A DNA stretch of 64,000 nucleotides from Calliopum simillimum (lineage: Eukaryota > Arthropoda > Insecta > Diptera > Lauxaniidae): contig OX638368.1 in assembly GCA_951812925.1 (NCBI GenBank), positions 66,550,569 through 66,614,568 on the forward strand, written 5' to 3'. The position numbers and the translations under genes are program-made. Of the stretch, positions 11,832 through 23,742 are shown in pieces. Position 1 is the first letter of the stretch. Every line of letters begins with the position of its first letter. The notes below the pieces were generated by a model. It saw nothing but the letters and a program-made list of their open reading frames with translations. It had not been told where the DNA came from and made no database searches.

Positions 11832-13757
11832 TTGGATCTTAATAAAATGAAACATATTTGGCAAAAGAGACTTAAGCAAATTTTTCATGCAACTTTTAAT
11901 AGAGTCAATGCGGCTTACAAAGAACTTTCTGGAAGACTTTCTCTTGTGAAAATTATTATTAAAGAAAATGTCTCAATCTGGCTTGATGATAAATTGAATG
12001 AAAAACTCTCAAACGTTAAGCCGGATCCGTTTCCGTTTAAAGAAATATTTAAACTTATCGGTAAAAATAAATCTTCTTGTTCCAAGGTCAGAGTAAACAA
12101 CTCAATTATATCTGATGAAAATATCATTGCTTTGTCCTTTTGCAATTTTTTTGAAAGTACTTTTCACTATTCTGCACCTAGCTTTGATAACAATCTTGTT
12201 TTTAATATTGAAAACTGTGTTAACCTTTCTAGAAATAATCTTCCGCCTAGAGCGTTTAACTTTGATGAAGATAATTCTGCACTTCACTTCAACTGAAACG
12301 GTCAAAAATATTCTCAAAAATTTGAACACAAAAAAATCCTCCGGTCCTGATGGGCTTTCTAATTTCTTTCTTAAAAGGCTTCCAGAAGAAGCCATTAACT
12401 TCTTAACCATAATTTTTAATAATTGTTTAAATAATAGTTATTTTCCTTTAAGCTGGAAAATAGCTAAACTACTTCCTATTCCAAAGAAAAGAGGTTTGAT
12501 TGATATTTCAAACTTTAGGCCAATCTCTCTGTTGTCAAATGTTGGAAAAATTCTTGAAAGGATAATTTATTTCAAAATTGAGGAATTTTCCGGCAATGGC
12601 ATCAGTTGTATTTCTGATTTTCAATTTGGTTTTAAAAAGCTTCACTCAACGATGCACGCGCTTCTGAAAATTCATAGCGATGTTACTTCTAAACTAAGAG
12701 ACAAAAATTGTACAATCGGATGTTCTATTGATGTTGAAAAAGCTTTCGACAGTGTGTGGTGGAATGGTCTCCTTTTCAAATTAATTCAAAATAATTTTCC
12801 ACCGCTTATTTTTAAAATCATTGATAGCTTTTTATCAAACCGTTTCTTTTTCACTCAAATTCAGCAAGCTCCATCAGAACTTAAACAAATAGGTCGTGGA
12901 GTTCCACAAGGTTCAATCTTTTTATGAGCGACTTTCCACATATGCATCCTAATGGATCTACTGCACTATTATATGCTGACGATACTTTTGTTTATGCACA
13001 TAGTAGAAATCCTGTGGAAGCCTTATCAAAAGTTAGTTTACATATTCAAGATATCCATAAATTTTATAAGACTTGGGGCATTAAGATTAATTTTTCGAAA
13101 ACAGAATGCATTTGCTTTAAGAATGCTGCTGGTAAAGGTCCTTCTGGAATTGCGAAGGCTAGAATTCCTTTTAATCAGCAAATTAAATACCTTGGTGTAA
13201 ATTTTAACTGTCTATTTAAGTTTAACTCACATGCGAGATTAGCCTTAGGTAAAGCCAAGAGAGCTGCATGTCCTTTATACCACTATCTTAGGGAAAATAG
13301 CCTTTCAGTTGACACAAAGCTTCTTTTTTATAAAACTTTAATAAAACCGAATATTACTTATGCCTTTTTTTGCTGGTTTTCTATTTCCCCTACTGTAGCT
13401 AAAGAGTTAGAGATTTTTGAAAGAAACTTGCTGAGACAATGCATTAATAAAAATTACCAAAGTATTAATAAGAGATATTCTAACGCTTTTATCTATAACA
13501 AGTCAAGAATAGAACCATTAATGATATATTCTCTTACTTTAATGAAAAAAATTACTTCTAACTTGTACTTTGTAGATAATGATTTAATTAAAAATATTGT
13601 TGACTCTTTAAGTAATTCGCCTTGGGATAATCAATATTACTTATCACCATTAAGTATCAACTCTATTTCTCTAGATAAGGTGTTAGTAGGTTCTCCTACC
13701 TCGCCTCTGGTTCCAAATTTTTACCAAAAGGTACTTACTAGTAATAACCGTGGTTAA
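11832..13757 (+). pseudogene. LINE reverse transcriptase, frameshifted
   Basis: RT blocks in order: KKSSGPDGL (12328 region), FRPISLLSN, FQFGFKKLHST, SIDVEKAFDSVWW, GVPQGS, then after a frame change ALLYADDTFVY (the YADD active site) and IKYLGVNF. Between GVPQGS (about 12910) and LYADD a short deletion has removed the usual LSPxLFNIY stretch and shifted the frame, leaving a TGA at 12925. An earlier frame change lies near 12290. C-terminal text includes FERNLLRQCINK. Confidence 0.88.
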
Positions 13758-14466
13758 CGTTCATGAATTTTTCATCACATTGGGATTAAATTCTATGTCA
13801 TTGGTAACATTTTCTTATTTTTTGTGAAAAGAAATTTGTATAAGTAACTGTTTCTAGCAATTTTCTCGAGCTAAGTTTTATATGATCTATTACTTAAAAA
13901 AATAGGCTCGATTTTGTGTTATTAGTTTTAAGTTTAAAATGTTTTCTTCATTAATTTTAAGTAACTTTTTATAAGCTCCGGGAGCAAGAGCTTAGTTTTA
14001 AATATTATTTCCTGCAATCAATTTGCATTTTGCTAATATACATATTTAATTTTTGCATCGTATCATGTTTCATATAATTTTATCGAGGGCCATACTTTTT
14101 ACAGCCCTGAATATATCAATTATTGTTATTGTTCCATATATGTACATATGAGTTAAGTGTTTAAGGGCCGTTTTCTTCACTCCATGCTAAGTCCAGAATG
14201 CATTCTCGCTTCGATTTAGAACAGATGCTAGCAAAATTTCGTTTTCTTCAATCCATGCTAACGGTGAGAATGTCAATTTTTGAATTCTCGCAAGATTCAT
14301 TCTCGGTGAGAATGTATTCTGAGTGAGCAAGCCAAAGTTGGGTTGCTAGCAGCCTTAGCATGCAGATTTCGGAAATTTTAATGTGAATTTCTTTCTTCAC
14401 GTCATTCTCAAAGTGAATGCTAGCGCGCTTTTGCTATGCAATTACACAGTGCGACACATGAAAATT

Positions 14467-17150
14467 GAACTAAAATCCGTTATAGGGCGTCGAAGTACTC
14501 GCCGAAACAAGTAATTCTGCCAGAGCGTTTTGCAAAGTTGACTCATATAAGGATTTTATGGTCATTTTTGCGATTTTAAGGAACTAGATGAATTTTTTTC
14601 GGTTAAGTTTGCGATTTTTCGATTTTTGCATATGGCTATATCTCCAGCATATGGCTATATTTCAGCATTATAATTATAATTATCCAGCTGAAAATTGCAA
14701 CTTTGAGCAATTTTGAGGATTTTGAGCGATTTTTCGATTTTTTCATATGGCTATATGGGTGATTCTTAGATAACAGTGCTTTTTCGAGTTGTAAAATTGG
14801 CAGATATTTTTTTTAGATTTTTGCAAGTTTCTTCATGCTATCTTGTGTAAACACACTCTTAAAACTCACCTTTTAAGTAGATCAACTACAAGTGTGAATT
14901 TACGGCTTTGAGGTCGAAATTAAGAAATTTTGCTGCCACGTTTGTGACCAAATTGCCACGTTTGTGACATTTAGCCACAGTATGGAAAAATTATGGTTTT
15001 GAAGCGTTTTGATGAGAGATATATTGCATATAATGACAAATTTACACTTCAAGACTAATTTTGCAACAGTGTCATGTCTCCGGTGGTCCATTTTTTTTAT
15101 ACCCTACGGCCATAAAGATCAACTATGGTTCCCTGTCCTCTGTTTTAATAGCCTAATTACAAATCTGATCTTGATTTTTTTTTATTACATCAGTATCCTT
15201 AGTTATCCTTGCTCAAAAGTGAAAAAATCACAGTTTTGACATCTACTTAACTAAAACAGCAATAAGTAAAATTAATTTTTGTCAATGGATTCAGACAGCC
15301 GAATTTATTATCAACAAGACAAAATTTACCGTTTTTCAATTGGATTCCCAGTTTCCGAGTTATAAGCCTTTAAAAAAAGGATACCTCTCAATAACACACA
15401 AAGGACCGAAAAATTAACAAAAATGGTAAGTTTTATTATTTTTACCAGAAATATATTTTATCACGAAAATTTTAAGTCCTTGCAGACTAAAATCGGATGA
15501 AAAAATAAGGCTCTATTGTAGATTTAGTGAATGAACAGATGAAATTTTGATTCTGTGAATTTGCAAAGTAGTAGTTTAGTAGGCTTAGTCACTAAATCTA
15601 GAATAGAGCTGTCATTTTTCATGCGATTATGGTCTGCAAAGTCACGAAATTTTTGTTATTAAATATGTTATTGATAAAAATAATAAAACTTGATTTTTTG
15701 TAACTTTTCCGTCTCGAAAAATCCTTTGTATGTTATCGAAAGATGTCCTTAATTTAAACGCTTATAACTCGGAAGCTAAGAATCCAATTGAAAAACGGTA
15801 AATTATGTCTTGTTGACAATAAATTTGGCTGTCTGAATCCATTGACAAAAATTTATTTTACTTGTTGTTGTTTTTGTTCTATAGCTTTAAGTAGATGTCA
15901 AAACAGTGATTTTTTCACTTTTGAGCAAGGATAACTCAGGATTCTGATGGTGTAGAAAAATTTTTGTATTAAAAACATAATTAATAGCCTTCAACTAAAC
16001 ATCTGTATACTCAAACTTTATATGAAATATGTTTTTTTGCAGACTGACAAAAAGTGCCACGTTTGTGACATTTTTGATGCGCCACGTTTGTGACATTTTT
16101 GCAGTTTATCACTCATTGTAAAGCACGCTTTTGAGTTCAAGATTTTTCCGAAAGAATTTGGGCTCATGTCTGCAAATCCTACAAAAAAATTGTTTCATGC
16201 ATAAAATAAAATGTCCTACCTGGGAGTGCCGAGTGCCATGTTTGTGACCATAATTTTTAGAAAAAACGGTTTTTGTTTATAAAATGCCCTATAAAACGCA
16301 AACAGATTTCTTTTTGGACGCGTTCGGACATGATGACGTTTGGGTGATGGATAGTGATCAGAATTAATGCATGTGTATTGCAATCTATTGACTGAAACAG
16401 TAGTACCATGCAGTAGTAGCATAATACTTTTAAGAAATTTTTTTTTTCCAAAACTAGGGGACAGTTTTCAATTCGAAATTGTGCCCTCTAAAAATTGTTT
16501 AAAACTGCAGATGAGCTCAGAATATTGTAGCCTTAAGTATTTAATTAATATGTGTAGTAACTTGTTTTCTGTTCTATTTCCGTTTTTTGGTCGTTTTTCA
16601 TCGTTTTGTGTTTAAAAAGTAGGGGTAGGACATGCCACGTTTCACAATAGACCAATAATTATTTGGTGGTAAAATTGATCCGCTCTATTAGAAAAACATA
16701 GTTTCTAACTTATAGCGTAATTTTTTGTGAAAAAAAAGCCTACTGTATAGGTGAAATCTCCAGAGGACACAAAAAGTACAGTTATCTGAGAATCACCCAT
16801 ATCTCCATATGAAAAAATCGAAAAATCGCTCAAAATCCAATTTGAGGCAAAAAGTTGCAATTTTCAGCATTATAATTATAATTATCCAGCTGAAAATTGC
16901 AACTTTGAGCGATTTTGAGGATTTTCATATGGCTATATCTCGGTAACGAGCCGAGATATTGTTTTGATGACTTCAGCAATGTACAGAAGAAAAAAAATGC
17001 CGAACAAACTTAACCGAAAAAAATTCATCTAGTGCCTTAAAATCGCAAAAATGACCATAAAATCCTTATATGAGTCAACTTTGCAAAGCGCTCTGGCAGA
17101 ATTAGTTGTTTCGGCGAGTACTTTCGACGCCTTATAACGGATTTTAGTTC
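14467..17150. mobile_element. Foldback element with long inverted arms inside the Harbinger
   Basis: Outer arms of about 300 bp: GAACTAAAATCCGTTATA at 14467 mirrors TATAACGGATTTTAGTTC at 17133-17150, with the neighbouring CGCCGAAACAA and CATAAGGATTTTATGG text also mirrored. A second inner pair (15180-15480 versus 15650-15950) folds around 15560. The motif GCCACGTTTGTGACAT occurs at about 14935, 14956, 16054, 16081 and, with one change, 16235. No coding sequence. No target duplication was seen. Confidence 0.75.
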
Positions 17151-17184
17151 ACCGTCAATGACTTGAAAAATTTTGCACTGTGTT

Positions 17185-17880
17185 ATGGAACATTTGGACT
17201 ACTTACAGGATTTGCAAAATCGTTTCGACCGCTTTGATGGGATAGAGGATGAGAATTTAAACCGTGAACGCCGGCAATATAAAATGCTGCCCAGAATTAA
17301 TATGGATAAATGGGATGACGTCTACTTCGTATACCGCTTTCGCTTGGAGAAAAGAACAGTCGCCACCGTATTAATATTCACTGAAGATTCTTTAAAATTT
17401 CGTGGTGAACAGCGGTAAGCAGAACACCGCACCTGTTCCATTGCCTATTTATTAATTGTTTTTTATTGTTTCAGCAGGTCGCGCCACATGACAACACTTA
17501 CACAGTGGCTGATTGCTTTACGATTTTACGCACTTGGTTCCATGGAGATGGCGATTGATGATTTCGCGGGAGTTTGTGTTGCGTCCGTTAGCCGGATAAT
17601 AAAACGAGTTTCTTTGGCATTTGCAATGAAATCTGTTGAAATAATACAAAGAGTTCTTTGATATTGCAAAATTCCCCCGGACCATTCGCTCAATTGATTG
17701 CACGTATATTTGGATTCAATCGCCAGGCGGTCATGAGCCTGAAGTGTTTCGTAATCGAAAGCAAGCGGCGAAGTGGAACGTCTCTATAACGAAAGCCAAA
17801 TTCGCACTCGGAATGTAGTCGAACGTTCGTATGGGGTATTGAAGCGTCGCACAGTGCTGCGATAGAAGGCATTTGCGTAA
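17185..17880 (+). pseudogene. Harbinger transposase, internally deleted
   Basis: The N-terminal part (DKWDDVYFVYRFRLEK) is followed by a likely intron (17417-17475), then TTLTQWLIALRFYALGS and the helix-turn-helix-like VSRIIKRVSLA. Then come FPRTIRSIDCTYIWI, which includes the first catalytic-block D, and PGGHEPEVFRNRK. The second block with its D is deleted: the text jumps near 17770 to YNESQIRTRNVVERSYGVLKRR, the C-terminal block that normally carries the final E. A stop interrupts the frame near 17660. Harbinger transposases are about 350-450 residues; this one cannot be active. Confidence 0.85.
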
Positions 17881-18014
17881 ACAATTTTTGCTCAAATTTA
17901 AAATTTTTTTATGCCATTCTACAGAAAATAGTCCAATTAAGAAATCCCCTGAAAATTACTGAAAACTAGTGTGATTTCTAAGTGTTACAGCTTGTTAAAG
18001 TCGAAATTTTTTTT

Positions 18015-18190
18015 AATGGTTCCTGTACAACCTCAAATTTACCTACTTTGTGCAAATAGCAAGTTCAACAACTCTTGCCGATAATGGTTCCTCTACAACC
18101 TCAAATTTACCTACTTTGGGTAAATATCAAATTCTACAACTATAATGGTTCTTGTGCAAACTCAAATTAACCTACTTTGGGTAATAGCGG
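18015..18190 (+). repeat. Three tandem copies of a ~60-67-bp repeat
   Basis: The phrase AATGGTTCCTGTACAACCTC and its following AAATTTACCTACTTTG recur at about 18015, 18082 and 18141 with small changes. It sits within the Harbinger between transposase and accessory gene. Confidence 0.7.
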
Positions 18191-18763
18191 CGTGTTGTGT
18201 TCTGCAAAATATTGCTATAGACGAACAGGATTTTTTACCAAGAGTGGAAATGACTGGCTTCGAGGAAATGCTACAGCGGACAGCCGAAGTGAACTTTGAA
18301 GAAGCACTAGAGCAACCAGGGAGAAATGAGAGACATGTGCGGATGAACTTCGTACGTCATAATTTCCCAGGAGTATTAGCTGGAAGTTTGTAGACATAAA
18401 AATGGCTTTTTTGTTTTTATATTATCAATATTTACTTTTTATTTTCACAAAAAAATATTTCCAGTTGCAGAATGTATAGCTAAAATAAATGAAATATCAT
18501 TTAAATGTTGTTTGATATCGAAGAATATTCCAAGTCGTTTTCTTCACTTGGTAACATGCAATCTAATCATGCTTGCAAAATTTTTTTGTGTATGGAATGT
18601 AGTTATTCATTTTGGGCAACTTTAATGCGATGTAGTTCTTCTTCGCGCGCCATTCGGGCTAGATATATTTCTCTTTCATGACTGCACCGTTGCTTTTCGA
18701 TTTCGAGTCGAACTTCCTCAACCTCGCAGATTGTATCCATAGCAATTTTGCGTAGGCCTTGAT

Positions 18764-19374
18764 CTACAATGCACGGTGGCGAACACTCTTCAATGCAGGT
18801 GGATTCATTTTTGCGGATGAAAACAAGTTTACAACATTGTCAACTTCGTTTGACTTCGTTTGATTTTCGACGTTGGTCGCACTTTTTGAAGCGATATTGG
18901 TTGATAAGGTCGGCTGTGGTGAAACAATAACCGAGGTGCGAACACATTGTGAAGAGCAACCATCATTAGAAAAATCGATTTCCGTTCGATTGAGGTTCGA
19001 AATGCTTTCATCGTCATTCAAAATCGAGGAATTCTTCTAGTATTTGCGACTCTTCACATTCGTTCATTTCCATTGCATTGTCAGTTACGATGAAGTCTTC
19101 GTCATAACTTTGCGGTGGCATACCGTGTGCTGACAATGCAATCACCTCTTCGAATTGTAGCATAATGTCCGATAGCGGTGGCGGAGACGAGCAAGATGGA
19201 CCACCGCCTGTTATCTTTGCGTACTGTTTTTGTTGAGAGGCTCGTTTTCGCAAGTTCAATTTAATTTTCGAATACTTGTTTCTAAGAGAATCCACCGTTC
19301 GGCACTGGTAAACGATCCTGATCGCTGCGGTTTATCGCCTGAGTCTTCTTTGTGCTTCCGTTGTTTTTTCCATT
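18764..19374 (-). pseudogene. Harbinger Myb/SANT-like accessory protein, disrupted
   Basis: Starts at an ATG near 19374 (MEKTTEAQ) and hits a stop about 15 codons later. The better-preserved part then reads RTVDSLRNKYSKIKLNLRKR, KITGGGP and PPPLSDIM. The TVxxLRxKY...TGGGP order is the conserved end of the Myb/SANT-like DNA-binding protein that partners the transposase (family knowledge). An Asp/Glu-rich stretch follows, then a second open frame (18764-19021) after a frame change. The first helices of the Myb domain are missing. Confidence 0.7.
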
Positions 19375-19871
19375 GTTTTTTTCTCATTAGCAAAAACTTT
19401 TAAATTTATTTAAATTAATTTGAAGCTGCTGCTGCTCGTTATTGAAAATTATTTTTTTAATTTTCATAAAAAACACAGAAAAATTCACAAATTTGTAAAT
19501 TGTAAATTGAAAACAACCATAAACAGTACATTTTACTTCAGAATGTCTTTTGTTAAGATAACAACGAATTTAGAATTGAGAAAAACCACATTCTGGTGCC
19601 TGCTCTGGGCATGCCTGCTAAAACATACATTCTCAGCGAGCATGCAGTGAAGAAAACGAAGTTTTTAGCATGCATTCTTATTCGCCGAGAATAGATGCTC
19701 GCCTTAAGCAAGCATGCCCTGAACTTGCCGTTTTAACAATTTTCAGCATGGAGTGAAGAAAACGGCACTAAGTACCTTTTGTCTCAATAAATAACTTGAA
19801 CTTGACACTTCAGAAATAAGTTACAGTAGATGTTTATAAAAGTTATAAGAATTTATTAAAAGACTAGAAAA

Positions 19872-20426
19872 GGTGGTGGCAGAGAAAAGTTTCCCGCGAA
19901 GAGGAACAGGACAAAAAGAAGCAAAACCAGATGAATCCTAAAAACATCGCAAGTCAATGATTGAATGAATCTAAGAATTCTTAATAAGTACATATTTTTC
20001 CCAACAGATTTTTGGAGCTCTGCACAAAATTAAAAAACCAAAAAGTAAAACAAAAGATGAAGAATCAGATTTTTTGTGACAAACCGGAAAAAGAACAGAT
20101 TATAGCACAATTCAAGATGGTGTGATCATAATGGGCATGGTAAAAGCAGTGGATCAGCTATACCTCAGCATTGCGTTAACCGGCAGTATGGCAGCCAAAG
20201 TAAATGCTCTACAAATATCTATATACAAAAGTAACAGAGTTCTTGGAGAAATCAGAACAGGCCGAAAATTATAAACCTTTGACGGATCTTTACAATATTG
20301 GACAAATTGTTTATGGCAAATTAATGGAATTGAAGCAACATGAACACAATCATCGAACAGAAATCAACTTATCGTTGAATCCCCGCAAAGTCCATGTTGA
20401 TTTATTGCATACGAATGTAAAAAAAG
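19872..20426 (+). pseudogene. Rrp5: Rrp5/PDCD11 N-terminal fragment
   Basis: Exon 1-like text AEKSFPRRGTGQKEAKPDES matches the FPRGGT start of Rrp5. It is followed by an intron-like gap ending in a CCCAACAG acceptor at about 20008. Next come FGALHKIKKPKSKTKDEES and the first S1 RNA-binding repeat (IQDGVIIMGMVKAVDQLYL, ALTGSMAAKV). Last come YKPLTDLYNIGQIVYGK and INLSLNPRKV. Rrp5 is a very large (about 1,400-1,900 residue) U3/SSU-processome protein with many S1 repeats, so only its first part is here. Frame shifts near 20080 and 20200 show decay. A retained intron means it came through DNA, not as a processed mRNA copy. It joins SMYD-like sequence at about 20426. Confidence 0.75.
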
Positions 20427-23400
20427 GTTCCAGATGCGGCTCGCATGCTTTGTAAACTTATAATTAAACTCGACAAAGGTGGAGACTTGGAGCGTGTTTA
20501 CTATACAGAAACATGCTTTCGTAAATTTAGGGATTTAATGTCACGTAAGATCTTTATGAAAATTACATGCTAAAATTGAAATTTAAACTGGTCGGACAAT
20601 TCGTAGATTATGCGGAGATAAAAAATGATGTTAAACGTCTGGAGCATTTAGAATCCTTGCATGCTGTACTACAGGATATGATGGAAGGCAGTACAATTGC
20701 GCCAAATCAAACTGAATTGATGAGCATTTATGGACGAGTTAGTTTGTATGTATTCATACATATGTGAAATAACTTTGTGGATACAATTATCACCAAAATC
20801 ATAATTTATTGCTATTGAAAACTGTGACATAAACTCTTTTTTTATATGGACAAAAAACCAAAAAACTTGACGTACTGACAATTACTAAACTACCTGTTTA
20901 AATTTAATAATATTACAGCAATAATTACTTGCAATATTCCAAAATCTAGAAATTTTAATCAATGGGTGTGTACTTAATTGTATCGAAAACCAACAAATTT
21001 AAAAGCCATAATTTTTAAAACCCCATTTATAAAACCAACTAATAAATCTGAAAATAAAATACAAGTGCATTTGCTATATGACGCAAAGAGCTCAATAAAA
21101 AAACCCTCCTCAATGATATTTTTGATTTTGTTGCTTCATGTTGACAAATATGTTAAGGGCGTGCCCTTTTTTGAGCTTTTGGTTTGCAAAGGTTTCTTTA
21201 AGTTAATCACAAATGGTTTCAATATACTCGATGGTGAAATGAATTCCATTGCAACTGCCATTTATTTGGGTGTCTCTGTAACAGATCACTGTTGCAAACC
21301 AAATGCAGTTGCTACGCTTGAAGGTACCACATTGCATATACAAGTCACAGAAACCATGGAAATGAATGCAGATTTAATGAAGCCATGACGTTAACAAAAA
21401 GTCATTAAGACAATGTGAAATTGCTTGTAAGTTCATTTTACACAAATCAGATTCCAAATTTAATCCATTTTTTTACAATTATTTTAAAAGACCTGGATGT
21501 TAGCAAAATTTGCCTCAGTAAGCAAGAAAGTTTTTTGCATCCACTCAATCTATGGCACTTCAAGACCTTAGATGCTGCATTTGAAACCGCTATTGTAGTT
21601 GATAAATGGGCAGATGCATTGAAATATGGAAACCAATTGTTGCCTGGATTTTGGTACAGTGGCTCACAGCTTATTTCGTGCAGTAATTTTTTTTAACTTT
21701 AAAACACTGTATCTTTAAAACTAATACATATATTATCAAATTTTAAATGCAGGCTTAGACGGGCATGTCTATTGTTCATAATAAGTAAAACAAAATCCAC
21801 AAAATTTGATTCCGAGACGCTCAAGGCGGAAAAGACCGATTGAGCAGGTGAAATTGAAGTCACAGCTTATTTCGTGCAGATGCTTATTTTCCCTTTGGAG
21901 CCTGCGTTTCGCGTTATTTAATGAGAAGTTCTTTTTCTATGTTCTCTGTGTGGTATTCTCAACCAGATGCAGCCAATTTTTAGTTTGATCATGTACATGT
22001 GAGGGTAAAAAAGTGCATTTTGCAGATATGGGTCGTCCAGCAACGAAAATCGGTGGTACCCCATTTTAAGAACGGCCAATCTATGCGATAAGCTTCTTAA
22101 TATGTTAGTTTGTGTCCCACCTACAATGCAAAGCACAATTGAAAGCTTCGTTCATGCAAATCGGGTCCAAAATTTGAGTAAAAGTGCGTCAAACAACAAT
22201 TTTAATCCCGCTAACGATTCATTTGTGGTCCACAAAATCAATACTTACACACATCATTGGCTCCAAAAACCGTCCGGCATATACATCAAGTACTAAATAA
22301 TTTGTACAGTGCAAAAACTGGCGGCTGCGTGTCCCGAAACCACAGCTTCAAAGCCCAAGTAGTCCTTCATAAGTAAAAAAAATTCAAAAAAGTCTACTTT
22401 GTTTTGCTATTCGGCTCAATATTACGTTTCCGCAATAAGTATGTCATGTCATCAGGTTCAAATATGTTAAATTTAGACTCGTCCATGATTATGACGTTGC
22501 TTTAAAAGTCCTAATCTTTGTGGGCGTGCTTATACTGAGCTCGATATCAAAAATAATGTAGGCTATTCTGGCTTTTTTTGTTTATGAAGGGCTACTTAGG
22601 CTTTAAAATTGTGGTCTCGGGAAATGCAGCGGCTAGTTTTTGCACTGTACGAGTTACTTGGTTCTTGATGTATATCCCAGACGTTTTTTGGAGTCAATAA
22701 TGTGGGTTAGTATTGATTTTGTGGACCATAAATGAATCGTCAGCGGGACTTAAATTGTTGTTTGACGCCTTTAACCCTAATTTTAGACCCGATTTGCATG
22801 AACGAAGCTTTCAATTATGCTTTGCATTTTGGGTGGGTCTCAAACTAACATATTAAGAAGATTAGCGCATAGATTTGCCGTTCTTAAAATGAGTTAACAC
22901 CGATTTTCGTTGCTGGACGACCCATTTCTGCAAAATGCACTTTTTTACCCTTACATGTACTTGATCAAAAAAAATTGGCTGCATCTGGTTGAGAATACCA
23001 CACAGAGAACATAGAAAAAGAAATTCTCATTAAATAACGCGAAACGCTGGCTCCAAAGGGAAAATAAGCATCTGCACGAAATAAGCTGTGACTTGAATTC
23101 TCCTGCTCGGTCGGTTTTTTCCGCCTTAAGCGTCTCGGAATCAAATTTTGTGGATTTTCTTTTACTTATTATGAACAATAGACATTCCCGTCTAAGTCTG
23201 CATTTAAAATTTGATAATATATGTATTAGTTTTAAAGATACAGTGTTTTAAAGTTAAACAAAATTACTGCACGAAATAAGCTGTGAGCCACTGTAAGTTG
23301 AAATAAAAAATGATTTTGTTATTTTTATATTAATAATTCTATTTTTGATTAGAAAATCTTATGGCGACTGGAACCCATTACTTGGTTTGCTTTATCTTAA

Positions 23401-23563
23401 AATAGCAAAAATTCAGCTTTACGAAAGCTATCTGAAAGAAGCAGTGCATTATTTTCAGGAAGCACGTAAAATATTGAAGATTACACATGGATGTGATCAT
23501 AGCATTATTCGAGAACAATTGCTGCCAATGTTAATGCAGGCTACAGAAGAAAACTCTAAATAA
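20427..23563 (+). pseudogene. SMYD-family (SET/MYND) methyltransferase gene fragment, disrupted
   Basis: Exon-like blocks: DAACMLCKLIIKLDKGGDLE and CFRKFRDLMS (about 20430-20542), then after a short intron YAEIKNDVKRLEHLESLHAV (20600-20740). Next come NGFNILDGEMN, GVSVTDHCCKPNAVATLEG (21215-21360), which corresponds to the SET NHxCxPN motif. Then LHPLNLWHFKTLDAAFE, DKWADALKYGNQLLPGF (21535-21650), and after a foldback insertion SYGDWNPLLGLLYLKIAKI to the stop at 23563. The order and the C-terminal TPR-like helices fit SMYD3-like proteins. The first MYND residues and the pre-SET part are missing and frames change several times. H becomes C in the NHSC-type motif (DHCC), removing a conserved residue. 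Confidence 0.75.
21657..23293. mobile_element. Tc1-like foldback element splitting the SMYD gene
   Basis: The ends CAGTGGCTCACAGCTTATTT and their mirror AAATAAGCTGTGAGCCACTG lie inside TA duplications (21655-21656, 23294-23295). The arms pair over several hundred bp (21657-22330 against 22620-23293). Each arm carries decayed transposase text, for example ESFVHANRVQNL, HKINTYTH and GIYIKY. On the minus strand near 22560-22440 there is IIMDESKFNIFEPDD, where the D of DESKFN is a Tc1 catalytic residue. Probably two copies inserted in opposite directions or an inverted internal duplication. Confidence 0.78.
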
Positions 23564-23742
23564 TTGTCAAAGAGTTTAGATTTTAAATTAATTTAGATTA
23601 AAATATTTACCTTTTTTGACATATGGAATGAAACTTGGTACGTGGACGTATTTTATACCCCTACACAAAAAAAAAAGCACACAAAATGATATGCCTTTGC
23701 TCCTAAAGCAGCTATCATTATGAAACTTGGTACATGTATGTA

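Larger units (their letters stand above)
10446..14164 (+). mobile_element. Degenerate non-LTR retrotransposon (Jockey/I group)
   Basis: Order of domains: poorly preserved 5' part, apurinic-like endonuclease, reverse transcriptase, C-terminal region, then a 3' UTR. It has frameshifts and stops in several places, a MITE inserted at 11451-11746, and a 5.6-kb Harbinger inserted in the 3' UTR at 14165. The LINE probably resumes at 19772 (GTACC...) and ends near 19801 in AATAAATAACTTGAACTTGAC. The 5' boundary is not defined. No RNase H domain was seen after the RT. Confidence 0.8.
14165..19768 (+). mobile_element. PIF/Harbinger element, two-gene type, inactivated
   Basis: Ends GGGCCGTTTTCTTCACTCCA and, on the other strand, GTGCCGTTTTCTTCACTCCA, each continuing with TGCT. 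TAA lies on both sides (14162-14164 and 19769-19771). Inside are a transposase remnant on the plus strand and a Myb/SANT-like accessory gene on the minus strand, arranged convergently as is usual for the superfamily. Subterminal GAATGCATTCTC/AGAATGTATTC repeats lie near both ends. A 2.7-kb foldback (14467-17150) sits inside, so the original element was about 2.9 kb. Confidence 0.88.
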
